From Alphaproteobacteria bacterium (GTDB taxonomy: Bacteria; Pseudomonadota; Alphaproteobacteria; Micavibrionales; Micavibrionaceae): 64,000 bases of DNA. The notes below the pieces were generated by a model. That model searched no databases. It was not told the origin of the DNA and saw nothing but the letters and a program-made list of their open reading frames with translations. Position numbers and translations under genes: made by a program. The stretch covers positions 2,679,962-2,743,961 of the forward strand of contig CP065008.1 in NCBI GenBank assembly GCA_016699735.1, in the 5' to 3' direction. This document shows positions 34,413-43,747 of the stretch, one piece after another. Numbering within the stretch: position 1 is the first letter of the stretch; the number at the start of each line of letters is the position of its first letter.

Positions 34413-34970
34413 ATGGCCTTGCTGCAAACCCCTGAAAAACAAGCCGGATTTCCCGCCCCGGACTTCGCTCTGAAAAACATCGACGGCCGCACCCTGACTT
34501 TGGCGGAATGCCGCGGGCCGGAAGGACTTTTGGTCATGTTCATCTGCAACCACTGCCCCTACGTCAAAGCCATCGTGACCCGCCTCGCCGAAACCTGTAA
34601 AACACTGCAGACGGAGAGGTTCGGCTGCGTCGCCATCATGCCCAACGATACGGAAAACTACCCCGCCGATTCGTTCGAGAATATGAAGCTTTTCGCAAGG
34701 GAACACGGCTTGACCTTCCCCTACCTGATCGACGAAACCCAGCAGACAGCAAAAGCCTACGGCGCCGTCTGCACGCCGGACTTTTTCGGCTTTGACCGCA
34801 ATTTGACCCTGCAGTACCGCGGGCGTCTCGACAGCGCCTCCGCGAAACCCGCGGACGCCTCCACCGTACCCGAACTGCTGAAGGCGATGCGCGAAATCGG
34901 GCGGACGGGTATATCCACGGCGCCGCAACACCCCTCCATGGGCTGCTCGATCAAATGGAAAGACTCATAG
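34413..34970 (+). CDS. Thioredoxin-like thiol protein, peroxiredoxin-related
   Basis: 185 aa thioredoxin fold. Start of fold PDFALKNIDGRTLTLAE as in AhpC/TSA and TlpA proteins, active-site-like FICNHCPYVKAI with a Cx2C pair (Cys49, Cys52), the strand FGCVAIMPNDTENYPADSFE, and a cis-Pro region VCTPDFFGFD. The C-terminus, QHPSMGCSIKWK, is characteristic of a widespread group of uncharacterised thioredoxin-family proteins. No signal peptide, so cytoplasmic. Likely a thiol oxidoreductase; the substrate is unknown. Confidence 0.85.
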   Translation: MALLQTPEKQAGFPAPDFALKNIDGRTLTLAECRGPEGLLVMFICNHCPYVKAIVTRLAETCKTLQTERFGCVAIMPNDTENYPADSFENMKLFAREHGLTFPYLIDETQQTAKAYGAVCTPDFFGFDRNLTLQYRGRLDSASAKPADASTVPELLKAMREIGRTGISTAPQHPSMGCSIKWKDS

Positions 34971-35018
34971 AAGCAAGCCTCCGGGAACGGAACGCTCTTG
35001 TCTTCACAGCCGCGGAGT

Positions 35019-35024
35019 TATAAT
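35019..35024 (+). promoter_or_regulatory. Possible -10 of the yfgM-bamB-der operon
   Basis: Perfect TATAAT 49 bases before the start at 35074. The best -35 is TTGTCT (34998-35003) at a short 15-base spacing, so the assignment is tentative. Confidence 0.4.
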
Positions 35025-35073
35025 ACTCTACTCCTGTACGTATCACTGACACGGTATTCGGAAGAGAAAGCCT

Positions 35074-35772
35074 ATGGCAAATTTTTTGGCGGAAGTCGAT
35101 GAAGCCCTGAAGCAGGAAAGGGTCGCAAGATTCTGGAACAGTTACGGTGGCTTCGTTCTGGGCACCGCCCTGATGATCATCCTTGGAACGGCGGCCCTTT
35201 CGGGCTATCGGGTCTGGGATAGCGGCATCAAGAGCGCCCAGACGGAAAAACTCCTCAACGCCCTGTCCGCCGAAGACCCGGCCTCCGAATTGATCTCGGT
35301 CTCCAAAGACCTTCGCCCCGGCCTGAAAACGCTGGCGCTTTGGCAGGCCGCAGGAGAGTTGGTCAAAAAGGACGATAAGGCAAAGGCGCTGGAACTCTAC
35401 GCCCAGATCAATAAAGACCCCGCCTCCCCTCCTGATTTCAGGCATCTCGCAAGCTTTCAGATGGCGCGTCTAATCGCGCAGAGTGACCCGGAAACGGGCC
35501 TGTCCCTGCTCGAAAAGGTTGCAAATGATGAGTCTAACCCCTGGAACAACCTCGCTCGTCTCGAAGTCGCGGTACTGCAAGCCCACCACAAAAAGAACTT
35601 CAAGCTGGCCCGCGAACATCTCGCGACAATCCTGAAATCGGAAAGCCTGCCGCAATCGTTGGAACGCAAGGCGCGTTCACTCGATATGCTTTACGGATTG
35701 CAGGAGCCGCAGACTCAGGAAGACATCGCCCCGGCGGGTGGAGAACAAGAACAAAAACCTGAAAAGAAATAA
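35074..35772 (+). CDS. YfgM-like TPR membrane protein
   Basis: 232 aa. Cytoplasmic N-terminus, a single membrane helix (FVLGTALMIILGTAALSGYR, about 26-45) and a periplasmic TPR-like region with LWQAAGELVKKDDKAKALEL, LASFQMARLIAQSDPETGL and LARLEVAVLQAHHKKNFKLA. This is the YfgM/TPR_21 plan. In E. coli YfgM sits at the Sec translocon with PpiD and is encoded next to bamB, and here too it directly precedes bamB (18 bases), which strongly supports the assignment. The tail is Gln/Glu/Lys-rich. Confidence 0.85.
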   Translation: MANFLAEVDEALKQERVARFWNSYGGFVLGTALMIILGTAALSGYRVWDSGIKSAQTEKLLNALSAEDPASELISVSKDLRPGLKTLALWQAAGELVKKDDKAKALELYAQINKDPASPPDFRHLASFQMARLIAQSDPETGLSLLEKVANDESNPWNNLARLEVAVLQAHHKKNFKLAREHLATILKSESLPQSLERKARSLDMLYGLQEPQTQEDIAPAGGEQEQKPEKK

Positions 35773-35790
35773 TTTTTTGAGGATCGCAAC

Positions 35791-37122
35791 ATGGCAACTT
35801 TCAGAAATACGCTGCTTTTCGTTTCGATGGCTTTTACACTCGGCGCGTGTTCGAAAGTCACAAGCGTTTTCGACTCTGGCGGCGATGAAACGAAACTGGA
35901 AGGCGAACGGATGTCGGTTCTTGAACTCCAGAAGACCCTCGAACCGGACAGCGAAAAACGCGAACTCATCGCCCCCGATCCATGGAGCAATGCCTTCTGG
36001 CCGCAGGCCGGCGGCTACCCCAACCATTCCATGCAGAATCCCGCCCTCGCAAAAGAGGCGGGCAGAGCTTGGAAAACCTCTATCGGTGCGGGCAGCTCTG
36101 ACGGTCTGCCCATAACCGCGCAGCCCGTGATCGCCGAGGGCCGTGCCTACACGCTCGACACCAATTTTAACCTGCGCGCCTTCGACCTCGGCTCAGGCAA
36201 GCAAATATGGGAGGCCGACATACAGAATGAGGACGAAGACGAGGACGTCATCAGCGGCGGCGTCAGCTACGCCAACGCCCATCTGTTCGTGACCAACGGT
36301 TACGCGGAAATTCTGAAGGTGAAGGCATCGGACGGCGGCATCGTCTGGCGCAAGCGCCTGCCCGCCCCGTCCCGCGCCGCGCCGACCGTCATCGACGGCC
36401 GTGTCTTCGTAACAACGCTCGACAACCGCGTGGTGGCTCTGGATGAAGGCTCCGGCGACACGCTCTGGATTTATGTCGGCATCGCTGAAACCGCGGGCCT
36501 TCTCGGCGCGGCCAGCCCCGCCGCCAACGCAGATATCGTCGTGGCGGTCTTTTCATCCGGCGAAGTGACCGCCCTGCGCGTCGAAAACGGGTCGGTGGCC
36601 TGGTCCGATAACATCTCCAGCGTACGTCAATATGGCGGCGGCCTCGAAAGCCTCTCCGACATCAAGGCGCTCCCGGTCCTCGACCGCGGCCTCGTCATCG
36701 TCCTCAGTTTCGGCGGCAAGCTGGTCGCCTTCGATCAGGCCTCCGGCGCTCGCGTCTGGCAGCGTGAAATCGGCGGCGCCGAAACGCCATGGACCGCCGG
36801 CAACTTCCTCTTCGTCCTCTCTGCGGATCATCAGCTCATCGCCCTTAATCTTGAAGACGGTCGTATCGTCTGGGTCACGCCCCTGCCCCGCTATAAGAAC
36901 GAGGAAAAGAAAAGCGGCCCGATCGCCTGGAAAGGCCCGGTCATGGGCGGCGGACGCCTGATCCTGCACGGAACGGACGGTGAAATGCTGGAGGTCAACG
37001 CGACGAACGGTAAAATCCTGCGCGCCTGGGATTCGGATCGCACACCGGCCACTTCGCCGATTATTGCCGCAAAAACGCTGCTCCTGCTCGCAACGGACGG
37101 AACATTAACGGCCTACAGATAG
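35791..37122 (+). CDS. bamB: BamB outer-membrane assembly lipoprotein
   Basis: Lipoprotein of the BAM complex, which inserts beta-barrel proteins into the outer membrane. Lipoprotein signal MATFRNTLLFVSMAFTLGAC with Cys20 as lipid site. The rest forms a PQQ-type beta-propeller with repeated strands such as GKQIWEADIQNE, GGIVWRKRLPAPSRAAPTVI, SGDTLWIYVG, NGSVAWSDNI and SGARVWQREIG. 443 aa is slightly longer than in enterobacteria (about 390) because of an N-terminal spacer. GAGGA lies eight bases upstream. Operon yfgM-bamB-der. Confidence 0.94.
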   Translation: MATFRNTLLFVSMAFTLGACSKVTSVFDSGGDETKLEGERMSVLELQKTLEPDSEKRELIAPDPWSNAFWPQAGGYPNHSMQNPALAKEAGRAWKTSIGAGSSDGLPITAQPVIAEGRAYTLDTNFNLRAFDLGSGKQIWEADIQNEDEDEDVISGGVSYANAHLFVTNGYAEILKVKASDGGIVWRKRLPAPSRAAPTVIDGRVFVTTLDNRVVALDEGSGDTLWIYVGIAETAGLLGAASPAANADIVVAVFSSGEVTALRVENGSVAWSDNISSVRQYGGGLESLSDIKALPVLDRGLVIVLSFGGKLVAFDQASGARVWQREIGGAETPWTAGNFLFVLSADHQLIALNLEDGRIVWVTPLPRYKNEEKKSGPIAWKGPVMGGGRLILHGTDGEMLEVNATNGKILRAWDSDRTPATSPIIAAKTLLLLATDGTLTAYR

Positions 37123-37141
37123 ACACCGTAAGGGACGAACG

Positions 37142-38563
37142 ATGCTCAGACTCGCCATCATCGGCCGGCCCAATGTCGGCAAGTCCACCCTGTTCAACAA
37201 GCTCGTGGGCAAGCATCTCGCCATCGTCGATGATACGCCCGGCGTCACCCGCGACTGGCGCGAGGCGCAGGGCACCCTTTTCGGCCGCCCCCTGATCCTG
37301 ATCGACACGGCAGGTCTGGAAGAAAGCTTCGATGAATCCATTCAGGGCCGGATGCGTAAGCAGACCGAGGCCGCCCTCGCGCAGGCCGACTGCATCCTCT
37401 TCGTCATCGATGGCCACTCCGGGGTCACCCCCGCCGATGAGCATTTCGCCGCCTTCATCAGAAAACAGAAGAAACCCGTCATCCTCGCCGTCAACAAATG
37501 TGAAAACGCCAAAACCACCCAGAGCGCAATCGGAGAGGCTTACGCCTTGGGATTCGGCGAACCTCTGGCCCTCTCCGCCGCGCATAGCGTCGGCTTTGAG
37601 GATATTTTCCATGCCCTCGAACCCTATCTGGGGGAAGATAACACCAGCGAAAATACGGAAATAGCGCAAACGGAGGACTTCGGCGATATCGACTCACTGG
37701 AGGGTCAGGAGGATTTTGACTTCGTGCAATCCGAAGAGGAGGAAGAAGAAACCGAAAAATCCCTCAAAATCGCCATCATCGGTCGCCCGAACGTCGGCAA
37801 ATCGACCCTCCTCAACGCCATTGTGAAGCAGGAGCGGGTCATGACCGGTCCCGAGGCCGGAACGACCCGCGACGCCGTCTCTGTGGACTGGACCTACGCC
37901 GATCGCAATTTCCGCCTCGTAGACACGGCAGGAATGCGGAAAAAATCAAAAATCCAGAACGTCATCGAAAAGCTTTCCGTCGAGGACAGCTTGCGCGCCG
38001 TCCGCCTCGCCCATCTCGTGATCCTTGTACTCGACGCCAACGCCGCCCTCGAAAAGCAGGATCTCCAGCTCGCCGACCACGTCATCGGAGAGGGCCGCGC
38101 CATCATCGTCGCCGTCAACAAATGGGACACGGTGGAAAACCGCTCGGAAAAACTGGAGGAAATCCGCGACAAGCTGGAAACCTCTCTGGCCCAGACCCGC
38201 GACATCCCCGTCGTGACTCTCTCGGCACTGAACGGCCGCAACATAGAGCGCCTGCTGGACGTAGCCCTTGAAACCTACGAAATCTGGAACAAACGCATAG
38301 CGACAAGCGGCCTGAACCGCTGGCTGGGACGCATGGAAAGCCAGAACCCTCCGCCCTTGGTGGGCGGACGACCCAATCGCCTCAAATACATCACGCAGAT
38401 CAAAACGCGCCCGCCGACCTTCGCCCTCTGGGTTTCAAAGCCGCAGGATCTGCCCGACACCTACAGGCGTTACATCATCAATGGCTTGAGAAAAGACTAC
38501 GGCATCCCGGGCGTTCCCGTGCGCCTGCTGCTCCGGGCCAGCAAAAACCCATTCAAAAATTAG
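37142..38563 (+). CDS. der: Ribosome-assembly GTPase Der (EngA)
   Basis: Double-GTPase needed for 50S subunit maturation. First G domain: GRPNVGKST (8-16), DTAG (55-58), NKCE (118-121). An acidic linker of about 40 residues (165-206). Second G domain: GRPNVGKST (214-222), then VDTAG and NKWD. The C-terminal KH-like domain has NPPPLVGGRPNRLKYITQIK, PPTFALWVS and GIPGVPVRLLLR. The first G4 motif has Glu in place of the usual Asp (NKCE rather than NKxD), a variation I associate with alphaproteobacterial Der but cannot verify here. 473 aa is normal. Confidence 0.96.
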   Translation: MLRLAIIGRPNVGKSTLFNKLVGKHLAIVDDTPGVTRDWREAQGTLFGRPLILIDTAGLEESFDESIQGRMRKQTEAALAQADCILFVIDGHSGVTPADEHFAAFIRKQKKPVILAVNKCENAKTTQSAIGEAYALGFGEPLALSAAHSVGFEDIFHALEPYLGEDNTSENTEIAQTEDFGDIDSLEGQEDFDFVQSEEEEEETEKSLKIAIIGRPNVGKSTLLNAIVKQERVMTGPEAGTTRDAVSVDWTYADRNFRLVDTAGMRKKSKIQNVIEKLSVEDSLRAVRLAHLVILVLDANAALEKQDLQLADHVIGEGRAIIVAVNKWDTVENRSEKLEEIRDKLETSLAQTRDIPVVTLSALNGRNIERLLDVALETYEIWNKRIATSGLNRWLGRMESQNPPPLVGGRPNRLKYITQIKTRPPTFALWVSKPQDLPDTYRRYIINGLRKDYGIPGVPVRLLLRASKNPFKN

Positions 38564-38567
38564 ACAG

Positions 38568-39131
38568 CTACGCGAAGTAATCTTTCAGAATCTTAACAAC
38601 CTCAAGAAGATTCTGGTCGAAAGCAAGAGCAACCACGGCTATAAATCCTCCCAGCTCCCAGGGAAATTTAAAAACGTATGTAGCGATAAATCCAGTGTAA
38701 ACATACATCAGAAGAGTGACAAAAACACTGTAATTCTGCCACGGCTCAATATCGAAACCGGCAAAAACAGCAATCAATATAGGCAGGGAAAACAAAACCC
38801 CCGAAACGCCCTGCCAATTTGCAGCCGTAATAAAACGAAAGAAATGCTGCTCCCTGTTATACTGCTTGCTCAAAAAATAAACGGTTGTAAGAAACAAAAC
38901 AGCGGTCAGGACAAAATGCACAAAATGCAGACCAACGACTAGCGGGACCGGAACCGTCCCTGCGCGGAATGACCAGATAGCCACCACAACGGGCAGCAGA
39001 AACAAACTAACTAAAAACGAGCGAATTGCAGCGCTTTTGCTGGGATCATATCGCTCAACCCCGTGCGGCATGAACAAAACGATCTCGGCACAGCCGATCA
39101 GATTATTTTTGATCTCTTCGCGTGTGAACAT
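38568..39131 (-). CDS. Multi-pass membrane protein, paralogue of the gene at 15.8 kb
   Basis: About 187 aa with five or six hydrophobic helices. It shares with the 15812-16381 protein the segments GCxEIxLFMPxGxxR, SAAIRSFLVSLFLLPVVV, EQHFFRFITAANW, YVYTGFIATYVFKFPWELGG and FIAVVALAFDQ. The shared MPxGxxR motif after the first amphipathic stretch and the FKxPWExG motif look functionally important. Start at 39131 has AAGGA eight bases upstream; an in-frame ATG at 39140 is part of that site. Role unknown; resemblance to YIP1-type membrane proteins is tentative. Confidence 0.75.
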   Translation of the reverse strand: MFTREEIKNNLIGCAEIVLFMPHGVERYDPSKSAAIRSFLVSLFLLPVVVAIWSFRAGTVPVPLVVGLHFVHFVLTAVLFLTTVYFLSKQYNREQHFFRFITAANWQGVSGVLFSLPILIAVFAGFDIEPWQNYSVFVTLLMYVYTGFIATYVFKFPWELGGFIAVVALAFDQNLLEVVKILKDYFA

Positions 39132-39311
39132 AGGGGGCATCCTTACGTAAAAATGAGGTCAATCATTACCTGCCTACATTTTAGCACTAACCGCAATTTT
39201 TTTGCCAATAATTCACGCAAAAGCCTAAAACCCTTGCCTCAGAGCCAAACTTGCCAGACAGCAAAAAAGTCTTTATGACTCGGAAACACGCAAAAAACGA
39301 GGAGGTCCGGG

Positions 39312-40124
39312 ATGAGTCCCATGATGATATTGGCTACGAATGTTGTAATCGCAATCGCAATTCTGATCGCCGGTTGGATCGGCGGCAACTGGGCCAGCAA
39401 ACAAATCCGCAAGATCAAAAAGGTCGATGAAACCCTCAAATCCTTCTTCGCTGTAGGTGCAAAATATCTGATCTTCGCCATCGCCATCATAACCGTGCTG
39501 CAGCAATTCGGCATTCAGACCGCAAGTCTTCTGGCAATACTCGGCGCCGCCGGCCTCGCGATCGGTCTGGCGTTGCAGGGCACCCTGAGCAACGTCGCCT
39601 CCGGCGTCATGCTGCTCTTCCTGCGCCCCTTCAATGTTGGCGACACCATCACCTGCGGCGGGGTTTCGGGCACCGTCAAAACCCTCGGCCTCTTTGCAAC
39701 CGAACTGGCCACGGGCGACAACGTCTACATCTTCGTGCCCAACAGCAACCTCTGGAACACCAACATCCAGAACTTCTCCCGCAACGAGGAACGCCGGCAG
39801 GACATCACCATCGGTATCAGCTACACCGATGACATCGCCAAGGCTCTGAAGACTCTGGAGAACACCATCAAGGCCGACAGCCGCGTCATCGCCGCCGAGG
39901 GCAAACAACCGGAAGTCATGGTCTCGAATCTCGGCGATTTCGCCGTGCAGCTCACCGCCCGCTTCTGGTCCACGAACGCGGACTCCGGACCGTTGAAAGT
40001 CGATCTGACGAAAGCCGTGAAGGAAAGCTTCGATGGTGCCGGAATCACCATCCCCTTCCCGACCCGCACGATTGAAATGCATGAAGGCGCAGCAAAAAAA
40101 TCATCCTCGAAAAAGGCGGCGTAA
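39312..40124 (+). CDS. Small mechanosensitive channel, MscS family
   Basis: Tension-gated channel that releases solutes on osmotic downshock. 270 aa, close to E. coli MscS (286). Two N-terminal helices (MMILATNVVIAIAILIAGWI, LIFAIAIITVLQQFG), the pore helix TM3 with SLLAILGAAGLAIGLALQGT, followed by LSNVASGVMLLFLRPFNVGD, which is the strongest MscS signature. The beta domain has VSGTVKTLGLFATELATGDN and FVPNSNLWNTNIQNFSRN, and the C-terminal vestibule ends with GITIPFPTRTIEMH. GGAGG ribosome site. Followed by a bidirectional terminator. Confidence 0.94.
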   Translation: MSPMMILATNVVIAIAILIAGWIGGNWASKQIRKIKKVDETLKSFFAVGAKYLIFAIAIITVLQQFGIQTASLLAILGAAGLAIGLALQGTLSNVASGVMLLFLRPFNVGDTITCGGVSGTVKTLGLFATELATGDNVYIFVPNSNLWNTNIQNFSRNEERRQDITIGISYTDDIAKALKTLENTIKADSRVIAAEGKQPEVMVSNLGDFAVQLTARFWSTNADSGPLKVDLTKAVKESFDGAGITIPFPTRTIEMHEGAAKKSSSKKAA

Positions 40125-40153
40125 ATAGACGCAGCATTTGATCTGAAAAAACG

Positions 40154-40186
40154 AAAACCGCCCGAAAACCAAGGGCGGTTTTTTTA
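40154..40186. terminator. Bidirectional terminator between mscS-like gene and 40.2 kb gene
   Basis: AACCGCCC and GGGCGGTT arms around a ten-base loop; T-run on the plus strand after the hairpin and, on the minus strand, TTTTCGTTTTTT. It sits between two convergent genes and can serve both. Confidence 0.85.
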
Positions 40187-40202
40187 TAAATGCGACAAGA
40201 CC

Positions 40203-40601
40203 CTACCAGGCGATCAGCCGCGCCCACCAGAGCAAAAAGACGAGAATGAAGACATCCGCCCCGGCAAGAAAAACCAGAAAACGGCGGGGCATATATTTTA
40301 TCTGTGAATACACGAAGGCAACATAAAGAAGAAGCCCGGTCACGGTGACAAAGGCATAATAAGACCCGCGCACCCCGAGAAGAATCTGCACCACCGCCCA
40401 CGGCCCTGTAAAAAGAGCCGACAAAACCCCGGCGATAGAAACAACTAGGGCAACCCCCGGACTGCGGGCCGGATCGTAAAAAAACACGAGATAAACACAA
40501 ACCGCCAGACACGCCGCCAGCAGCCCCACCCCGAGGGAAAGCGCCAGACGTTTGTAAGACACAACATCGGAGTCATCCGCGGATGAGAAAAAAGCAAGCA
40601 T
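40203..40601 (-). CDS. Small membrane protein, unknown
   Basis: 132 aa with four hydrophobic helices: LSLGVGLLAACLAVCVYLVF, GVALVVSIAGVLSALFTGPW, GSYYAFVTVTGLLLYVAFVY and FLVFLAGADVFILVFLLWWA. Not recognised. It begins three bases after the purF stop codon, so it is probably the last gene of a cvpA-purF operon. That position hints at nothing more than shared expression. Confidence 0.68.
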   Translation of the reverse strand: MLAFFSSADDSDVVSYKRLALSLGVGLLAACLAVCVYLVFFYDPARSPGVALVVSIAGVLSALFTGPWAVVQILLGVRGSYYAFVTVTGLLLYVAFVYSQIKYMPRRFLVFLAGADVFILVFLLWWARLIAW

Positions 40602-40604
40602 CCG

Positions 40605-42071
40605 TCAGCCCTCGGCCTTGATCATCGCCGAACGCAAACCCGTGACCCGGGCGCCCGTGCGGTTGTCGTTATGATCCGTCAATTCAACGGGATACTCTCC
40701 CGTAAAACACGCATCGCAGAATTGCGGGTTTTTGTTGATTCGCCGCTCCTCGCCCATGGCGCGGTAAAGCCCGTCGATAGAAACATAGGCCAGCGTGTCC
40801 GCCCGGATAAAATCGCGGATCTGCTCGACGGACATATTATGCGCCAGCAACTCCTCGGTCGAAGGCGTGTCGATCCCGTAAAAACAGCTATGGCTTGTCG
40901 GCGGCGAGGAAATCCGCATATGAACCTCTTTCGCCCCCGCCTCGCGGATCATCTCGACGATCTTGCGCGACGTCGTACCCCGTACGATGGAATCGTCGAT
41001 CAGAACGACAATCTTGCCCTCGATATACGCCTTGTTGGCGTTATGCTTGAGCTTGACCCCCAGATGCCGGATTTTGTCCGAAGGCTCGATAAACGTCCGC
41101 CCCACGTAATGATTCCGGATGATGCCAAGCTCGAACGGCTTGCGGCTTTGCTGCGCGAAACCGATGGCCGAAGGCACGCCGCTATCGGGCACCGGAACGA
41201 CAATATCCGCCTCGGGGCAAGGCGCTTCCTTGGCCAGTTCCATCCCGATCCGCTTCCGCATCTCATAAACGGAGCGGTTCTCGACATACGAGTCCGGCCG
41301 CGCGAAATAAACATATTCGAAAATGCAAAAACGGTGCGCCTTCGTCTCGAAGGGCTTGAACGTGCGAACCCCGTCATGATCGATGACCACAACTTCCCCC
41401 GGCTCGACCTCCCGCACCAGTTCGGCCCCGATGATATCCAGCGCGCAGCTTTCCGAGGTCAGAACATAGGCATCCCCGATCTTGCCCATCACCAGAGGCC
41501 GGATTCCGAACGGATCGCGCACCCCGATCAGCTTGTCACCCGAAAGCGCCAGAACCGAATAAGCGCCCTTGATCTGGTTCAACGCCTCGACGAGTTTGTT
41601 TTCAACAACTTCCTCGCGGGAAACCGCGACCAGGTGGTTGATGACTTCCGTATCGCTGGTGGATTGAAAGATCGAACCGCGCTTGACCAACTGGCCGCGC
41701 AGCGCATGGGCGTTGGTCAGATTGCCGTTATGCGCCACCGCGAACCCGCCGTGATCCATATCCGCGTAAAGCGGCTGGATATTGCGGAACATCGGCTCCC
41801 CGGTCGTCGAATAACGGTTATGCCCCAACGCAACATGACCCGGAAGCCCCCTGATGACCTCGGCCTGACTGAACGTGTCATCGACCAGCCCGAACGCGTG
41901 CTTGGCGTAAAAGTGCTCCCCATCGTACGTAACAATACCGCACGCCTCCTGCCCCCGGTGCTGAAGCGCATGAAGACCCAGCGCCGTCAGCGTGGCCGCT
42001 TCCTCATGCCCGTAAACGCCGAAAACGCCGCATTCCTCGTGAAGCTTGTCGTCATCGAACGGCGTTGTCAT
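40605..42071 (-). CDS. purF: Amidophosphoribosyltransferase
   Basis: First step of purine synthesis: transfers the amide of glutamine to PRPP. The Ntn glutaminase domain becomes active after removal of a propeptide (MTTPFDDDKLHEE), leaving Cys14 of ECGVFGVYGHEEAA as the N-terminal nucleophile. Further glutaminase motifs are HRGQEACGIV and GLGHNRYSTTG-type ALGHNRYSTTGEP. The phosphoribosyltransferase domain has VVLIDDSIVRGTTSRKIVEM. 488 aa from the ATG at 42071, chosen for the short propeptide and GAGG upstream; a longer frame to 42122 would run into cvpA. Confidence 0.96.
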   Translation of the reverse strand: MTTPFDDDKLHEECGVFGVYGHEEAATLTALGLHALQHRGQEACGIVTYDGEHFYAKHAFGLVDDTFSQAEVIRGLPGHVALGHNRYSTTGEPMFRNIQPLYADMDHGGFAVAHNGNLTNAHALRGQLVKRGSIFQSTSDTEVINHLVAVSREEVVENKLVEALNQIKGAYSVLALSGDKLIGVRDPFGIRPLVMGKIGDAYVLTSESCALDIIGAELVREVEPGEVVVIDHDGVRTFKPFETKAHRFCIFEYVYFARPDSYVENRSVYEMRKRIGMELAKEAPCPEADIVVPVPDSGVPSAIGFAQQSRKPFELGIIRNHYVGRTFIEPSDKIRHLGVKLKHNANKAYIEGKIVVLIDDSIVRGTTSRKIVEMIREAGAKEVHMRISSPPTSHSCFYGIDTPSTEELLAHNMSVEQIRDFIRADTLAYVSIDGLYRAMGEERRINKNPQFCDACFTGEYPVELTDHNDNRTGARVTGLRSAMIKAEG

Positions 42072-42081
42072 GCAGCAAACC

Positions 42082-42861
42082 TCACTCGTTAAGCCCCGCT
42101 TTGCCTTGCGTCTTTTCTTCAATCAGCTTGTCCATCGCCTTGCGGTCCTTATCCGTATAACCCTGCGTATCCTTGGGCTTGGCGTCGTCAGGCTTCGCGT
42201 CCCCGGTCGCCGGATCGGCGGGAGCACCCCCCGAAGTTTCCCCCTCCTTGGCAGGATCTCCGCCAGTCAGCCCCTGCGCCTCCAGCAGCTTCTGCGCCGG
42301 ATTACCCTCGCCCGAAAGCTTCTCGACCTCGGTCCGCATATCCTCGGGCACGAGCGCATAGAGCCATCCCGCAACGACCTCAAGATAGGGCGCGGTCTTG
42401 CTGCCCTCCATCCATTTCTGCTTGCTCTCGGTGGTGACGTTGGCATAGACCGGCAGATAGATAATCCCGACCAGCAGCACGCCGCGCACGATCCCGAAGA
42501 TCACGCCCAGCGTCCGGTCCAGCGCACCAAGACCGATCTTGCTGACGAACTCCGCCAGAAAATGGCTGAGGAACGAGAGGATCACCACGAAAACGATAAA
42601 AATCGCGCCATAAGCCAGCGCATCGGCAACATAAATATAGGGAATCAGATCGAACAGCTTGGCCTGTTCCTCACCCTCGACGGCCTCCTTGACCCCCAGC
42701 CATCCGCGCATTGTCGGCGCAAGCATCGGCCCTGTAAAATACGCCGCCGCCATCCCGCCGATAATCCCGATGATGGTCAGGATTTCACGGATGAACCCGC
42801 GCAGGAAAGCGATGAGAACCGAGGCAATAAGGACAAGAAGAACGATGACGTCTATGATCAT
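42082..42861 (-). CDS. cvpA: CvpA-family membrane protein
   Basis: 259 aa. Four hydrophobic helices in the first 165 residues: VIVLLVLIASVLIAFLRGFI, ILTIIGIIGGMAAAYFTGPM, GAIFIVFVVILSFLSHFLAE and LGVIFGIVRGVLLVGIIYLP. The LRGFIREILT motif and LDRTLGVIFGIVRG are typical. A hydrophilic C-terminal tail of about 90 residues (Gly/Ala/Asp/Lys-rich) is longer than usual. cvpA directly upstream of purF is a conserved arrangement. CvpA is named from colicin V export; its basic function remains unclear. Confidence 0.92.
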   Translation of the reverse strand: MIIDVIVLLVLIASVLIAFLRGFIREILTIIGIIGGMAAAYFTGPMLAPTMRGWLGVKEAVEGEEQAKLFDLIPYIYVADALAYGAIFIVFVVILSFLSHFLAEFVSKIGLGALDRTLGVIFGIVRGVLLVGIIYLPVYANVTTESKQKWMEGSKTAPYLEVVAGWLYALVPEDMRTEVEKLSGEGNPAQKLLEAQGLTGGDPAKEGETSGGAPADPATGDAKPDDAKPKDTQGYTDKDRKAMDKLIEEKTQGKAGLNE

Positions 42862-43009
42862 ATGTGAACCGCGCTGTCTTTCTGTTCAACGGATCAACGG
42901 AACTAGAGTGATAGGCCAAGCGAACCCGAAAAGCAAGCAAGAAGCAACGGGGGAAACCCCTGTTTGCAGGTCTTCGCAAAAGCCGCGCCTTTCGACCTTG
43001 GGGGGTGTT

Positions 43010-43135
43010 CTCAAGGGCAGTATTTTGAGCCAAAAATGGCGTTTTTTGAGAACCGCATCGCAGAATACTTAAACGTATTTGAGAAGCGGAAGCGCAAAAA
43101 AAACGCCCTTTGCAGGCCAAAAGACAAAGCTTGAG
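43010..43135. repeat. Dispersed long-hairpin repeat, copy 2
   Basis: About 126 bp. Outer arms CTCAAG (43010-43015) and CTTGAG (43130-43135); middle arms GGCGTTTTTT and AAAAAACGCC pair perfectly; inner AATAC-TTAAAC-GTATT hairpin within the shared core. It begins eight bases past the infC stop codon on the minus strand. Outer arms differ in sequence from copy 1 but are complementary within the copy. The 148 bases from 42862 to 43009 hold the cvpA promoter region and nothing else that I can identify. Confidence 0.85.
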
Positions 43136-43143
43136 GACACGCC

Positions 43144-43692
43144 CTAACCTTTTGCCGCCAGCACCATAATCATCTGCCGCCCCTCGAATTTCGGTTCGAG
43201 TTCGACGGTGGAGACGTCGGCCAGTTCTTCTTTCATCTTCTTGAGCAGGTTAAGCCCGATATCGATGTGGGCCATCTCGCGCCCCCGGAACCGCATGGTG
43301 ACCTTCACCTTGTCGCCCTCTTCCAGAAAACGACGCGCATTACGCATCTTGACCTCATAGTCATGCTTGTCGATCCGCGGACTGATCTTGATTTCCTTGA
43401 TATCGATGATTTTTTGCTTCTTGCGGGCTTCGGCGGCCTTTTTCTGCTGCTCGTATTTATACTTGCCGAAATCGAGGATTTTGCACACAGGAGGATCGGT
43501 GTTAGGCGATATCTCCACCAGATCGAGGCCCGCAGCATCGGCCATTCTTTGGGCCTCCTGAACGCTGAAAACGCCTTTCATCTCTCCGTTTTGATCGATG
43601 ACCCGGACTTCCTTGGCCGAGATCATGTCGTTGACCCTGGGACCGCCGGACTGGGCGGGGGAAGGTCGATTGGGTTTACGTGTATTGTTCAA
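43144..43692 (-). CDS. infC: Translation initiation factor IF-3
   Basis: Prevents premature subunit joining and checks start codons. The N-terminal domain has [19 protein letters not shown] and the linker [20 protein letters not shown], followed by the C-terminal RNA-binding domain ([32 protein letters not shown]). 182 aa is normal. The best start is TTG at 43692 with AGGAG upstream; no ATG fits the known N-terminus. A non-ATG start is typical of infC genes and underlies autoregulation in E. coli (AUU there). Follows thrS by 55 bases, as in many bacteria. No rpmI/rplT downstream. Confidence 0.95.
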   Translation of the reverse strand: MNNTRKPNRPSPAQSGGPRVNDMISAKEVRVIDQNGEMKGVFSVQEAQRMADAAGLDLVEISPNTDPPVCKILDFGKYKYEQQKKAAEARKKQKIIDIKEIKISPRIDKHDYEVKMRNARRFLEEGDKVKVTMRFRGREMAHIDIGLNLLKKMKEELADVSTVELEPKFEGRQMIMVLAAKG

Positions 43693-43747
43693 AAGTCTCC
43701 TCGTCTGTAGTTCATGAAAAAATCATATAATTTCATTAGAAAGAACA

